A DNA stretch of 64,000 bases from Helichrysum umbraculigerum (GCA_949592205.1 CATIUR010000003.1:84841001-84905000); one strand, 5' to 3'; shown: positions 11,222-24,584, counted from the stretch's first letter. Notes: generated by a model not told the origin, from the letters alone. Program-made: numbers and translations.

Positions 11222-11880
11222 ATGGCGGAATCACTCAATTCAATTTAATGATAAACAAATTGTATTAAATTATCACTTAAATTTATTGTCAATTTATAGG
11301 ACCAAAGATAATCCTGTGTATAGTAGTTTGTTTTTTCAATGCATTAATATTGTAAATTTATTTGTATACATGCATGTAACGTCTTCTGTTTTCTTCAACT
11401 AAATATCAATGTTTTTTGCTAACAATAATAAGTGTGCTATGACAATTTATACTTTCTGCTTTAACACTTGTACTGTTTGGTGCAAACATTTAAACTACTG
11501 CAATCACCAAAAGTGATTTTCCTATTCATAACCTATTCACACTTAAATAAACTATTCAAACTCAATGATAATATTATATACTAAATTTTCACATAGTATG
11601 AGCTTTTTTTATTTTCTCTTTTTATTCTTTAATTTTTTCCTTCAAAATAAACAAACAAGCAAAAGAAATATTTCATGTTCTTTCCATCCAAATATCTACA
11701 TTATTTAATAAAGGTAATGAAATCTAAAGATTTATCATGTTAAATAAATAATTATTGTGACCAACAATAAAATTTATAGCTTTAAATTAGTTGCTAATCC
11801 TATTAGTCATATATGCTTTGATGAAGAAAAAAGACATGATCAAAAGTCATAATGCTTAATATATACGTGGTCAACTTTAA
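11222..11880. other. AT-rich unassigned DNA
   Basis: No ORF of interest, RNA gene or clear repeat. The last five bases (TTTAA) are the target-site copy of element C. Confidence 0.6.
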
Positions 11881-14800
11881 TGTGATACCCGCCAATTTAG
11901 GACATCTATTTGTGCCCAACTTACTTGTAATTACATGTATTTAGTTTGTATTAGGCTAAATATATGTGACATTTTGTGTAATTATATACACGCGTACGCG
12001 ATTAGTTTAAATCGTACAATTTCAACTCGGACGGAGTCCGACACTGCTAAATATGGACGTTGGTGACAAAAATATATAAATAATGTGGAATTATCCAAAC
12101 AAACATTATTTACTTGAAAACATTACGAAAATATATTACATGTATCTCGTTTATGTTAAAACGTAACCAAACGCGACTAAAATGCGTAAATCGAGCTCAA
12201 CATCCGAATGAAATCCAAAATATATTTTGGTAACTCAAAACAATACGTTTAAAAACATTTAGTCATATTAAATATCGATTACATATCGACAATGACACAC
12301 GAGAAATCAAACGTTAAAACTTAACCTTAAACTAACGTGATTAACGTTTAAACGACTAACGAACTTGACCCGAATTCGAGGACCGAGACCCGAGCCCAAC
12401 CCATAGGAGACCAGACCCGAGCCTCAGCCCAGCCCCAACCCAGACACGGCCCTAATAGGCCCAAGAAATCAGCCCGAAAGCTCCTCATACTTAAGCTTCA
12501 TGATACATCTTCATTCTCATTATAACCACCAACCTTATCCCTCATTTTCTCTCTTTTCCTTGACTGCCCAGCCACCACCACGACCAGCCACCACCTCCAC
12601 CATCTTCCACCATCACTTCCAAGGAGATCTAACAACAAGTATCATCATCTATCACACCCTTCATACGGTTTTTGTAAGAAAGAAGAAGAACGAGCCAGCA
12701 GCAGCACATCCCTCTTGTTCCTCCTTTAGATCAGCTTCTTTTGGTATAAACCTCTTCCCTTTTTCTTTAGTTTTCCTTGGAACAAGTATATATACATGCT
12801 AGTAACTCGTTTCTCACTGATTATGTCCAAAATCATGCTTAAAATCGTCATGAACACACTATTAACCACCGGATAATAGCTTTACACGTTGGGTAAAAAT
12901 TTTGATCAGTTTAGATCTGTGATAATCGAACCATTTCGTAACCAAATCACACGTTTCTTAACTCAAAACTTAAGTTCAAGAAGTCTACTTTTCAAATCTG
13001 TAAGCCTCACGAAAAATGGTGTTCATTTGCTATTTTAAACTGAAGGAACAAAAGTACATAGCCAGACTGATGAATCTGACCAGAAAGTTGACCAAATCTA
13101 AAATGGCATATCTTGGAAAATACGAAACCATTTGATCTGAAACCAGTGGTAAAAGTTTGAGATTTTATTAGTTTTAAATCCCCTACTTGAAAATTTTGTG
13201 AAGTTTTGTAAAACTTGAGATATTACTAAATCATTGAGCATATGTACTGAAAATATAGCTGCTGGACCTATGGTGCTTTGCAAATTTATTTTTCAAATTG
13301 TGTTTAGTTTTAGATTTAATAAAAATATGTTATGAAAACGTAAGACATAAGAGAACATGTGTGAATTTTCTCAGAATGTATTTCGGTCTTTTTATTAGGT
13401 AAAACGCTGAGACAAAAACGTATAATTTCAGGAAACATAAACCAAAAAAAAGATGTTTTCGTATTCGGTTTAAAAACGACACTTGTGGGTCACAAAAAGT
13501 CACAAAACTTGTTTTCTATAAGTTTTATAACATAATAGAAGTCATGTAAAATTTTCTGGTCAAACCGAGCATTTTTGACCAAACCCTTAAATTGTAAAAC
13601 CATCTCAGCCCGATTTTGCGACGTTAACCTTCCCGTCGCAACTTCTGCGACGTTAAACTTCAATTTGAGATGTTAACCTTTCCGTCGCAACTTCTGCGAC
13701 GTTAAACTTCAATTTGCGACATTAACCCTTCCGTCGCAACTTCTGCGACGTTAAACTTCGATTTGCGACGTAGGCTATTCCGTCGCAACCTATTGAGACA
13801 GCAAACTTCGTTTTGCGACGTAAACTCTTCCGTCGCAACTTATTGCGACAGCGAACTTCCGTCGCAATTCTCTGAATACTTAAAAACGTTTAACTACCAA
13901 GTATTGGACTCGCGCAACATTTACTAAAACTTTATACAATACTACTCGTACTTACAAAAACTATACTTATGAAAGTTTACCATGAAACAATACGAAACCT
14001 AATAATAATGTCTTCTGAAATTATTATTACACACCTGTCACCAACGGGCCACTAAACGTTTTAATTAAACAACGACCAAATACTTGGACATAACTAGTTG
14101 AAATGGACAACTAGCATGAATGATCTTTTGGGACATTCACTCACACATACAGCCTTATATGCTTAGGGCATTAGAAGGTTGCGGGTTCAGAGAACCTACG
14201 GATTACTATCGCTTTTGGATTTCACGTTTATTAAGTTAAATGCTTACTTGCTAGACTCAGGTGAGTCTTACTGTTTTAAACCCAGGGGTGGGAATACATG
14301 CTTTACTTTGTTTTACATGTGAACACGAGTACAAAACTCGCTATATTCTGCATCAGCTATTTTCTAATCACTTTTAAGTCCTCTACGATCATAGTTCTGG
14401 TAATACTGTTGTAGCGCGAATGTTAGTGTATGGTACCATATAGGACTGACCATCCTCGTCCGGGTCAGCAAGCACTGACTGGTTAAACGAACGTATTAGC
14501 ATTTGTTCATACGAGTGTGGATTAGACACTTGCCCGGAGGCACCCACGATCAGGTCCTTGAATGTGGATCCTGACACCCACGTTAAGCGCAGACTATGAC
14601 CTCATGGCAGACATATACATTATTTGATTCATTTCAAATCACTTATTAAATCTTGTGGTCCACACTTACTTGTTTATTAAACCTGTGAGCTCACCAGCGT
14701 TAGCTGACTCTTTTAGCATGTGTTCTCAGGTACCCATCAGTAGTAGGCCTGTTCAGTCAGGATGCCCATAGCTCGAGTCAGCATGCACATCAGGAGATTA

Positions 14801-15024
14801 CATAGCATTACTACATTTTGTAACATAGTTATGCCACATAATCTCTATACATATGTAACTATGGGGCTTTTGTAAACATCATACATTGTAAAAATTTATA
14901 TTATCAATGTATCAGTAAAACGACGCATGTAGAGTCGTTCATTATATACCTTGTGTGTTTTGATTATTGATTAGTAGCACCCCAAAGTGTGCTTCCGCAA
15001 AACAGTGAATTTGGGGGTGTTACA
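11881..15024 (+). repeat. Element C 5' LTR (3,144 bp)
   Basis: Starts TGTGATACCC and ends GGTGTTACA immediately before the PBS. It contains a 100-codon ORF at 12500-12802, identical in translation in both LTRs, and a block of inverted TTGCGACG/CGTCGCAA modules at 13616-13868. No other coding sequence is supported. Confidence 0.92.
13616..13868 (+). repeat. Imperfect tandem modules with TTGCGACG / CGTCGCAA inverted words
   Basis: About five modules of 38-65 bp alternate GCGACGTTAA with CCGTCGCAAC, so neighbouring words can pair into hairpins. The block is present with the same layout in the 3' LTR (about 22524-22775), with a few substitutions. Confidence 0.85.
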
Positions 15025-15027
15025 GAT

Positions 15028-15040
15028 TGGTATCAGAGCC
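15028..15040 (+). promoter_or_regulatory. Primer-binding site, initiator tRNA-Met
   Basis: TGGTATCAGAGCC, complementary to the 3' end of plant initiator tRNA-Met, three bases after the end of the 5' LTR. Confidence 0.92.
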
Positions 15041-15353
15041 TAAGGTTATAGTGAACTAGGTTGCATTTAGCGGGCCTAGACTATGACCATTAGGCAGTGT
15101 TCCCTATTAGGTATAACTGGTTCAGTGATTACATCATACGAATTTAATTTAACATAGCCTGATCAACTATGTACAATTCAATGAGGATGATGTGAAATCT
15201 GGAATGGGTTATATTGAAACAGGAATACACTAGATTGACTCTGACAGCGAGAGAAACCGGGACTAATACTTGTTTGTGCTAGACACTCTTGGCTATATGA
15301 TATGGTTATATATATAGGCCTCACAATACTCACTAAACGCTCTTGCCACAGAA

Positions 15354-16076
15354 ATGGCAGACATCCCTCACCTAGCACCAACTGACACGAATGAAGAGAC
15401 TCAAACCTACCCAACTGTTGAGGAGTTAATTGCTTTACCCCAAACTTCTACTGAACCTCTCTACTATATCACCGGAGAGGCAACAGTCACCCGACGTCAA
15501 CGAAGGGGTAAAGGGTCAGCTCGAGTTAGCCCTTACCACACTGGTAACACCTCAACCGGGGAAAACTATCCAACTTACCCTCGTGAATGGGATTGGCTAC
15601 CCACAACTCTGAACACATGGAGGTCCGAGGAAGCCATACAAATTCCTGTTGACCCCATGGACATCTCTCCATACACACAAGGACCCATCCATCATACTGT
15701 TCCTGTGAGAGCTGCCCGACTTCACCGCCATGAGGCAAGGCTTGAAAGCTTGGAACGGGAACAATACATAGTACAGATGTACTGGTTACGCCAATCGCAC
15801 GACCGCATTACAGAACTTTTCCAAGAACAAGAAAGTATGACACAGAACGTGAATATGATTCACCAACAAGTGATCGATGACAGGGGAGAAACCGACCTCC
15901 TACAAAAAAGAATAGAAGAATGTAAGTAACGCTTACGGGAAGCTGAAGAGTACGCTCGTGGATTGGTACAACGACTAGCTTTGGTAGAAGATAACGCCAG
16001 ACAAGCCAGCAGGCTTGCAACCACTGTGGATCATCTTGTCACCCTTATGTCACGAGTAAACCTGCGCCAAGATTAG
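15354..16076 (+). pseudogene. Element C extra ORF upstream of gag, coiled-coil C-terminus
   Basis: One frame runs from ATG 15354 to TAG 16074-16076 (about 240 codons) with a single internal TAA at 15927; reading continues in the same style after it. The N-terminal half is rich in Thr, Pro and Tyr with a basic RRQRRGKG patch. From about residue 120 the sequence is charged and heptad-like (RLHRHEARLESLEREQY and LLQKRIEECK), and the part after the stop keeps this pattern (LVQRLALVEDN, TVDHLVTLMSRV). No known catalytic motif is seen. A separate ORF before gag is not in the textbook Tekay layout, though I recall similar coiled-coil ORFs upstream of gag in Asteraceae chromoviruses. Function unknown; a gag-associated or RNA-binding role is a guess. 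Confidence 0.7.
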
Positions 16077-16341
16077 TGTAGTGCTTATCTTGTAATTTAT
16101 CTAGCTATCTATTTAAGACTCTCGTAATTCGTCCAGATGTATAAATTTCCGGCATCTTTTATACTCCCTATATTATGTAATCTTCTGAAAACTCGTACCT
16201 TGTATCCAACTTGGTTATTTATTGAACTATGATTATCACTTCCTGATGTTGTATATTACCCCTTATGTATATACACCTGTGATATATCATAACTTTATGC
16301 AAGTGTCTCATTTTATCTCCTTTCCTGTTTATTCTAGCATC

Positions 16342-19300
16342 ATGCCTCCGAAACGACACACATACAGTGATACTGAAATCGCTAAACTCATCGCCCAAAG
16401 TGTGGCTCAAGCCATGGCTGCTCGACAACCAAGCTCAGGCAGTGAAGACACGGCTGTCAACGGGCCTCAACCCAGGCCCTGTTCATAGAAGGATTTTATG
16501 AACTGTAAACCACTGAACTTCAAGAGCACCGAGGGTGCTATTGGTTTATTGCGCTGGATGGAGAAGATGGAGTGGGTCTTCCGGATTTGTAACTGCCCGG
16601 AGGACTGCAAGGTCAAGTACTCCACATGCACCTTCTTAGATGGTGCTTTGACTTGGTGGAATACCTATGCCCAAACTGTGGGCATTGACAATGCTTTCTT
16701 GACTCCCTGGGAAGATCTGAAACGGATGCTGAAGGACGAGTACTGTCCTAGAGACGAAATCCAGCAACTAGAGCATGAGTTCTGGCACCTCACCACCCAA
16801 GGCAATGACATTGCCGGATACACCACCAGGTTCAACCAACTAGCACTGCTGTGCCCCTCCCTTGTTGATCCGGAATACAAACGGATCAAACGCTACATCT
16901 GGGGACTTCCCCCACGCATTCAGGGCATGGTCACTGCCTCAAACCCCACAACCATTCAGGGTGCCGTTCGTATGGCACATAATCTTATGGCACAAGTGAT
17001 TCGCAGGGGAACGCCTACTGCCAGTAATTCAAATCAGCGGGGAGATAACAAACGCAAGTGGTCAGGAAATAATAACAACACCTCATCATCCAAGAAACCT
17101 GAGACCATCAAGGCCTACTCTTCTGGGTCTGAACCAAATAGAGGCTACTCTAGAAACATGCCCTTCTGCTCCAAGTGTCGCCGCCACCATAATGGCCCTT
17201 GCGGTACTCAATGCTCCAACTGCCAGAGATTTAGGCACATGGCTAAGGACTGCAAACCCATCACTGCCAACACCAGTCAACCCAGGACTTGTTACGAGTG
17301 CGGTAATCCAGGGCACTTCAGAAGTGAATGCCCAAAATTGAAGAACAAGAGCAACAGCACTGCTAAAGGTAAAGGCTTTGTTCTGAACTCAAAGGAAGCC
17401 CGTCAAGACCCAAATGTGGTCTCGGGTACGTTCCTTCTCAACAACTTAACTGCCTATATTCTATTTTATACTGGTGCTGATAGAAGTTTCATATCTGATG
17501 AATTCTGTCCACTACTTGACATCACATCCGTTGCATTAGATACTAAGTACATTGTAGAGTTAGCTAACAGCAAACTCATTGAAACCGATAGTGTGATACC
17601 CAATTGCACTTTAAACCTCGCCGACGAAATGTTTTCAATCGATCTTATACCCATCGAGATTGGAAGTTTCGACATCATCATCGGCATGGATTGGCTGTCC
17701 AAGCATCGTGCCGAGATCATCTGTTTTGATAAAATTGTCCGCATACCCCTCGCCTCCGGTAGTACTCTAGTCATACAAGGGGAGACCGGTGGGACAAGAG
17801 TAAATATCATTTCCTGCATGAAAACCCGTAAGTATTTGAGAAAGGGTTATCAGGCAATCCTCGCACACATCATGGAGAAAAAGTCAGAGGAGAAGCGACT
17901 TGAGGATGTGCCTATCGTTCGAGACTTCCCAGAAGTCTTTCCCGAAGACCTGCCTAGTCTTCCACCCCAGAGACAAGTTGAATTTTCTATCGATCTTGTG
18001 CCCGGAGCGGTGCCTGTGGCACGAACGCCATACCGTTTAGCCCCATCCGAACTTCAGGAGTTGTCCACTCAGTTACCGGAACTCCTGGACAAAGGATTCA
18101 TCCGACCGAGTTCTTCACCTTGGGGAGCTCCGGTCCTATTTGTCAAAAAGAAAGACGGTTCTTTCCTCATGTGCATCGACTATAGAGAACTGAACAAATT
18201 AACCGTTTAGAACCGCTATCCACTCCCATGCATCGCTGATCTATTCGACCAACTTCAGGGGTCAAGCTTCTATTCCAAAATTGATCTACGATCTGGATAT
18301 CACCAATTACGAGTTCGCGATGTTGACATTCCAAAAACTGCTTTTCGAACTCGTTACGGGCATTATGAGTTTCAAGTCATGCCTTTCGGTTTAACAAACG
18401 CACATGCTGTATTCATGGACCTTATGAACCGAGTGTGTAAACCATATCTCGACAAGTTTTTCATTGTCTTCATTGATGACATTCTTATCTACTCGCGCGA
18501 CGAACAAGAACACGTGCAACATCTCAAAACCATCCTAGAACTACTCAAGCACGAAGAGTTATATGCCAAATACTCTAAGTGTGAGTTCTGGATGCAAACC
18601 GTTCAATTCCTTGGACACGTGATTGATAGTCAGGGAATTCGTGTTGATCTAGCAAAAATCGAGGCTATCAAGTGCTGGAAAGCACCCACAACGCCGACCG
18701 AAATACGCCAATTCTTGGGTCTTGCTGGGTACTATCGACGCTTTATCGAGAATTTTTCAAAAATAGCTCAGCCTTTCACAACCCTCACACAAAAAGAAAA
18801 GAAATTCGACTGGACTGACAAACAAGAGTCAGCATTCCAACTGTTAAAACAAAAGCTTTGCAGTGCACCCATCCTATCCTTACCCGAAGGCAACGATGAC
18901 TTCGTGGTATACTGCGATGCTTCACACCAAGGTCTCGGCTGCGTGCTCATGCAACAAGACAAGGTCATTGCCTATGCCTCTCGACAACTGAAAATCCATG
19001 AAAAGAACTACACTACACATGACCTCGAATTGGGAGCTGTCATTTTTGCTCTCAAGATCTGGAGACACTATCTCTATGGCACGAAGTGCACTATCTTCAC
19101 TGACCACAAAAGTCTCCAACACATATTCGATCAAAAGGATCTCAACATGAGGCAACGTCGATGGGTCGAATTACTTACCGATTATGATTGTGAGATCAAA
19201 TACCATCCGGGTAAGGCAAATGTCGTTGCTGACGCCCTCAGTCGAAAAGAACATTCAAAACCACTTCGAGTCCGAGCCCTCAGTATTACAATTCACAATG

Positions 19301-20757
19301 ATCTCATCACTCGAATCCTTACCGCTCAACTCGAAGCATTAAAACCCGAAAACATTAAAAACGAGGCCTTACGAAACATGGAAAAACAATTCGAAACCAA
19401 ACCCAACGGGGTTAGATATTTCGCAAACCAAATCTGGTTACCGTGTTTCGGAAATCTCCGAGACTTGGTAATGGATGAAGCCCATAAATCCAGATACTCT
19501 ATACATCCTGGATCCGACAAGATGTATCATGGCATTAGGGAGCTATACTGGTGGCCAAACATGAAAGCTGATATCGCCACCTATGTCAGCAAGTGCCTCA
19601 CATGCTTAAAAGTCAAAGCCGAGTACCAGAAACCCTCCGGTTTACTACAACAACCGGACATTCCCCAATGAAAATGGGAGCAGATCACTATGGATTTTAT
19701 CACCAAACTCCGAAAAACCCCGAGCGGTTGCGATACCATTTGGGTGATCGTTGACCGGCTCACAAAATCTGCTCATTTCCTCGCTGTAAAAGAAACCGAC
19801 AAAATGGAACGCCTCACACGAATCTATCTGAAGGAAATTGTATCCCGACACGGCGTTCCCATCTCAATTATCTCCGACAGAGATAGCCGTTTCACCTCTC
19901 GCTTTTGGTAGTCTTTACAAAAATCTCCTGGTACTCGTTTGGATATGAGTACAGCCTATCACCCGAAAACCGATGGCCAAAGCGAACGAACTATTCAAAC
20001 ACTGGAGGATATGCTACGAGCCTGCGTAGTTGACTTCGGTACCTCATGGGAAAACCACTTACCGTTGTGAGAGTTTTCGTACAACAACAGTTATCATACT
20101 AGCATTAAGGTTGCGCCATTTGAGGCACTCTACGGACGAAAGTGTCGTTCACCTATCTGTTGGACTGAGGTGGGAGATAGCCAACTCACCGGTCCTGAAA
20201 TCATTCATGAAACGACAGAGAAAATTGTAAGCATCCAAAATCGGCTGAAAGCCGCACGTGATCGTCAAAAAAGTTATGCTGACGTGAGCCGCAAACACCT
20301 CGAGTTTGAGGTCGGGGACAAAGTCTTGCTTAAAGTATCACCGTGGAAAGTTGTCATTCATTTCGGTAAACGTGGGAAATTAAATCCCAGATACATCGAA
20401 CCATTCGAAATCCTGGAAAGGATTGGTCCAGTGGCATATCGCCTACAACTACCTGCTGAGCTTAGCAGCGTGTATAGCACATTCCACATTTCTATTTTTA
20501 AGAAATGCCTGTCTGATGAGACACTGATTATACCACTCGACGAAATCCACATTGATGACAAACTTCATTTCGTCGAGGAACCTGTTGAAATCATGGACCG
20601 AGAGGTCAAACGATTGAAACAAAGTCGCATTCTCATTGTTAAAATCCGTTGGAATTCTAGGCGAGGCCTTGAATTCACCTGGGAACGAGAGGACCAGATA
20701 CGTGAGAAATACCCACACCTCTTCTCGGACCCCACTCAGACTTCTACTACGACTTAA
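16342..20757 (+). pseudogene. gag-pol: Element C gag-pol polyprotein with chromodomain, five nonsense codons
   Basis: A single frame from ATG (MPPKRHTYSD) at 16342 to 20757, interrupted by stops at 16486 (TAG), 18208 (TAG), 19669 (TGA), 19909 (TAG) and 20068 (TGA), with no frameshift. Domains in order: capsid-like gag (about 16500-17000); zinc knuckles CSNCQRFRHMAKDC and CYECGNPGHFRSEC (about 17212-17330); protease; RT with FIDD (18472-18480); RNase H (VYCDASHQGLGCVL, FTDHKSLQHI); integrase with zinc finger and D-D-E segments (MDFITKL, ISDRDSRFT, TDGQSERT); and a C-terminal chromo-like module ending WEREDQIREKYPHLF. In the protease the usual D-T-G reads YTGADRS: the catalytic Asp codon at 17467 is TAT (Tyr). 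The chromodomain places it in Tekay/Del. Confidence 0.93.
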
Positions 20758-20790
20758 TTTCGGGACGAAATTCTCCTAACAAGGGGAGAA
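20756..20790 (+). promoter_or_regulatory. Element C pre-PPT hairpin and polypurine tract
   Basis: AATTTCG-GGA-CGAAATT (20756-20772) forms a 7-bp stem with a 3-nt loop and overlaps the last codon of pol. The purine tract AAGGGGAGA (20781-20789) and the LTR start at 20791 follow. Confidence 0.75.
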
Positions 20791-23700
20791 TGTGACACCC
20801 GCCAATTTAGAACATCTATTTGTGCCCAACTTACTTGTAATTACACGTATTTAGTTTGTATTAGGCTAAATATATGTGACATTTTGTGTAATTATATACA
20901 CGCGTACGCGATTAGTTTAAATCGTGCAATTTCAACTCGGACAGAGTCCGACACTACTAAATATGGACGTTGGTGACAAAAATATATAAACAATGTGGAA
21001 TTATCCAAACAACATTATTTACTTGAAAAAATTACGAAAATATATTACATGTATCTCGTTTATGTTAAAACGTAACCAAACGCGACTAAAATGCGTAAAT
21101 CGAGCTCGACATCCGAATGAAATCCAAAATATATTTTGGTAACTCAAAACAATACGTTTAAAAACATTTAGTCATATTAAATATCGATTACATATCGACA
21201 ATGACACACGAGAAATCAAACGTTAAAACTTAACCTTAAACTCACGCGATTAACGTTTAAACGACTAACGAACTTGACCCGAATTCGAGGACCGAGACCC
21301 GAGCCCAACCCATAGGAGACCAGACCCGAGCCTCAGCCCAGCCCCAGCCCAGACACGGCCCTAATAGGCCCAAGAAATCAGCCCTAAAGCTCCTCATACT
21401 TATGCTTCATGATACATCTTCATTCTCATTATAACCACCAACCTTATCCCTCATTTTCACTCTTTTCCTTGACTGCCCAGCCACCACCACGACCAGCCAC
21501 CACCTCCACCATCTTCCACCATCACTTCCAAGGAGATCTAACAACAAGTATCATCATCTATCACACCCTTCATACGGTTTTTGTAAGAAAGAAGAAGAAC
21601 GAGCCAGCAGCAGCACATCCCTCTTGTTCCTCCTTTAGATCAGCTTCTTTTGGTATAAACCTCTTCCCTTTTTCTTTAGTTTTCCTTGGAACAAGTATAT
21701 ATACATGCTAGTAACTCGTTTCTCACTGATTATGTCCAAAATCATGCTTAAAATCGTCATGAACACACTATTAACCACCGGATAATAGCTTTACACGTTG
21801 GGTAAAAATTTAGATCGGTTTAGATCTGTGATAATCGAACCATTTCGTAACCAAATCACACGTTTCTTAACTCAAAACTTAATTTCAAGAAGTCTACTTT
21901 TCAAATCTGTAAGCCTCACGAAAAATAGTGTTCATTTGCTATTTTAAACTGAAGGAACAAAGTACATAGCCAGACTGATGAATCTGACCAGAATATTGAC
22001 CAAATCTAAAATGGCATATCTTGGAAAATACGAAACCATTTGAACTGAAACCAGTGGTAAAAGTTTGGAAATTTTGTTAGTTTTAAATTCCCTACTTGAA
22101 AATTTTGTGAAGTTTTGTAAAACTTGAGATATGACTAAATCATTGAGCATATGTACTGAAAATATAGCTGCTGGACCTATGGTGCTTTGCAAATTTATTT
22201 CTCGACTTGTGTTTAGTTTTAGATTTAATAAAAATATGTTATGAAAACATAAGACATCAGAGAACATGTGTGAATTTTCTCAGAATGTATTTCGGTCTTT
22301 TTATTAGGTAAAACGTTGAGACAAAAACGTATAATTTCTGGAAACATAAACCAAAAAAAAGATGTTTTCGTATTCGGTTTAAAAACGACACTTGTGGGTC
22401 ACCAAAAGTCACGAAACTTGTTTTCTATAAGTTTTATAACATAATAGAAGTCGTGTAAAAGTTTCGGGTCAAACCGAGCATTTTTGACCAAACCCTTAAC
22501 TTGTAAAACCACCTCAGCCCGATTTTGCGACGTTAACCTTCCCGTCGCAACTTCTGCGACGTTAAACTTCAATTTGCGATGTTAACCATTCCGTCGCAAC
22601 TTCTGTGACGTTAAACTTCAATTTGCGACATTAACCCTTCCGTCGCAACTTCTACGACGTTAAACTTCGATTTGCGACGTAGGCTATTCCGTCGCAACCT
22701 ATTGAGACAGCAAACTTCGTTTTGCGACGTAAACTCTTCCGTCGCAACTTATTGCGACAGCGAACTTCCGTCGCAATTCTCTGAATACTTAAAAACGTTT
22801 AACTACCAAGTATTGGACTCGCGCAACATTTACTAAAACTTTATACTATACTACTCGTACTTACAAAAACTATAATTATGAAAGTTTACCATGAAACAAT
22901 ACGAAACCTAATAATAATGTCTTCTGAAATTATTATTACACACCTGTCACCAACGGGCCACTAAACGTTTTAATTAAACAACGACCAAATACTTGGACAT
23001 AACTAGTTGAAATGGACAACTAGCATGAATGATCTTTTGGGACATTCACTCACACATACAACCTTATATGCTTAGGGCATTAGAAGGTTGCGGGTTCAGA
23101 GAACCTACGGATTACTATCGCTTTCGGATTTCACGTTTATTAAGTTAAACGCTTACTTGCTAGACTCAGGTGAGTCTCATAGCCCCTCATTTACTGTTTT
23201 AAACCCAGGGGTGGGAATGCATGCTTTACTTTGTTTTACATGTGAACACGAGTACAAAACTCGCTATATTCTGCATCAGCTATTTTCTAATCACTTTTAA
23301 GTCCTCTACGATCATAGTTCTGGTAATACTGTTGTAGCGCGAATGTTAGTGTATAGTACCATATAGGACTGACCATCCTCATCCGGGTCAGCAAGCACTG
23401 ACTGGTTAAACGGACGCATTAGCATTTATTCATACGAGTGTGGATTAGACACTCGCCCGGAGGCACCCACGATTAGGTCCTTGAATGTGGATCCTGACAC
23501 CCACGTTAAGCGCAGACTATGACCTCATGGCAGACATATACATTATTTGATTCATTTCAAATCACTTATTAAATCTTGTGGTCCACACTTACTTGTTTAT
23601 TATATAAACATGTGAGCTCACCAGCGTTAGCTGACTCTTTTAGCATGTGTTCTCAGGTACCCATCAGCAGTAGGCCTGTTCAGTCAGGATGCCCATTGCT

Positions 23701-23951
23701 CGAGTCAGCATGCACATCAGGAGATTACATAGCATTACTACATTTTGTAACATAGTTATGCCACATAATCTCTATACATATGTAACTATGGGGCTTTTGT
23801 AAACATTATACATTGTAAAACTTTATATTATCAATGTATCAGTAAAACGACGCATGTAGAGTCGTTCATTATATACCTTGTGTGGTTTGATTATTGATTA
23901 GTAGCACCCCAAAGTGTGCTTCCGCAAAATAGTAAATTTGGGGGTGTTACA
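20791..23951 (+). repeat. Element C 3' LTR (3,161 bp)
   Basis: Starts TGTGACACCC and ends GGGTGTTACA. It is colinear with the 5' LTR, with scattered substitutions and small indels (for example an added 13-15 bp near 23180). It carries the same 100-codon ORF (21409-21711) and the GCGACG module block. Confidence 0.92.
22524..22775 (+). repeat. GCGACG/CGTCGC modules, 3' LTR copy
   Basis: Counterpart of 13616-13868. It has the same module order with isolated changes such as GCGACG to GTGACG and to ACGACG. Confidence 0.85.
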
Positions 23952-24584
23952 TTTAAATAGTTAGAGTGTGCAAATTAATATTACGCGTTGAACTAGACTC
24001 TTAACTAATCGATAGTCAAAAATGAACAAAGATTATTTAAACGATGTTATTAACTTAAGCAACTAATATATGTAAGGCAAAGAAACGTACTAAAAGATAT
24101 GAATAATGCAAGTGGAATATATATGGACATAAAAAAAAATGATTGATGTTGCAACTTTATATTTTTGCACTATTAATTCAACATACATCACACATAGTCC
24201 GCTCATAGAACCTAAAACAATTGCAACTCAATTGTATTGTATGGATAGTTTATTAATTATATTATTGTTATTTACTGTAGCATAATTAAATTTGACTTCA
24301 CTTAAGATTCGAGAATTTAAACAATCTAACCCAAAGTGAATAAGTTACTTGAGTAAAATATATATGCTACATGGAAACATAGATGTTTCAAATTTCATGA
24401 GTAAATTTTAGCAATTATTAGTAGCTTATTGGGTTGACAAAAATTATACCGTATTCACAATTTTATATGTATAACTAACTAAAATCGACCGACTTAAAAA
24501 ATTCTTATTATCATCGAGCGTCTAAAATTATATACATTTAGAACCCCGCTGCAACGCGCGGGTGATAAAAACTCGTTAAATTCC
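23952..24584. other. AT-rich DNA downstream of element C
   Basis: No coding sequence seen. At 24541-24563 a GC-rich word (CCCGCTGCAACGCGCGGG) forms a short imperfect inverted repeat in otherwise AT-rich DNA. It may mark a transposon end, but no partner was found. Confidence 0.4.

Larger units (their letters stand above)
11881..23951 (+). mobile_element. Tekay/Del-type chromovirus (element C), full length
   Basis: A 12.1-kb Ty3/Gypsy element with paired LTRs of about 3.15 kb, TG...CA ends, a perfect TSD TTTAA (11876-11880 and 23952-23956), an iMet PBS at 15028, an extra ORF (15354-16076), gag-pol (16342-20757) ending in a chromodomain-like module, and a PPT before 20791. The two LTRs differ by scattered single bases and small indels only, which suggests a fairly recent insertion. 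All visible damage to the reading frames is nonsense or missense; I found no frameshift. Confidence 0.93.
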
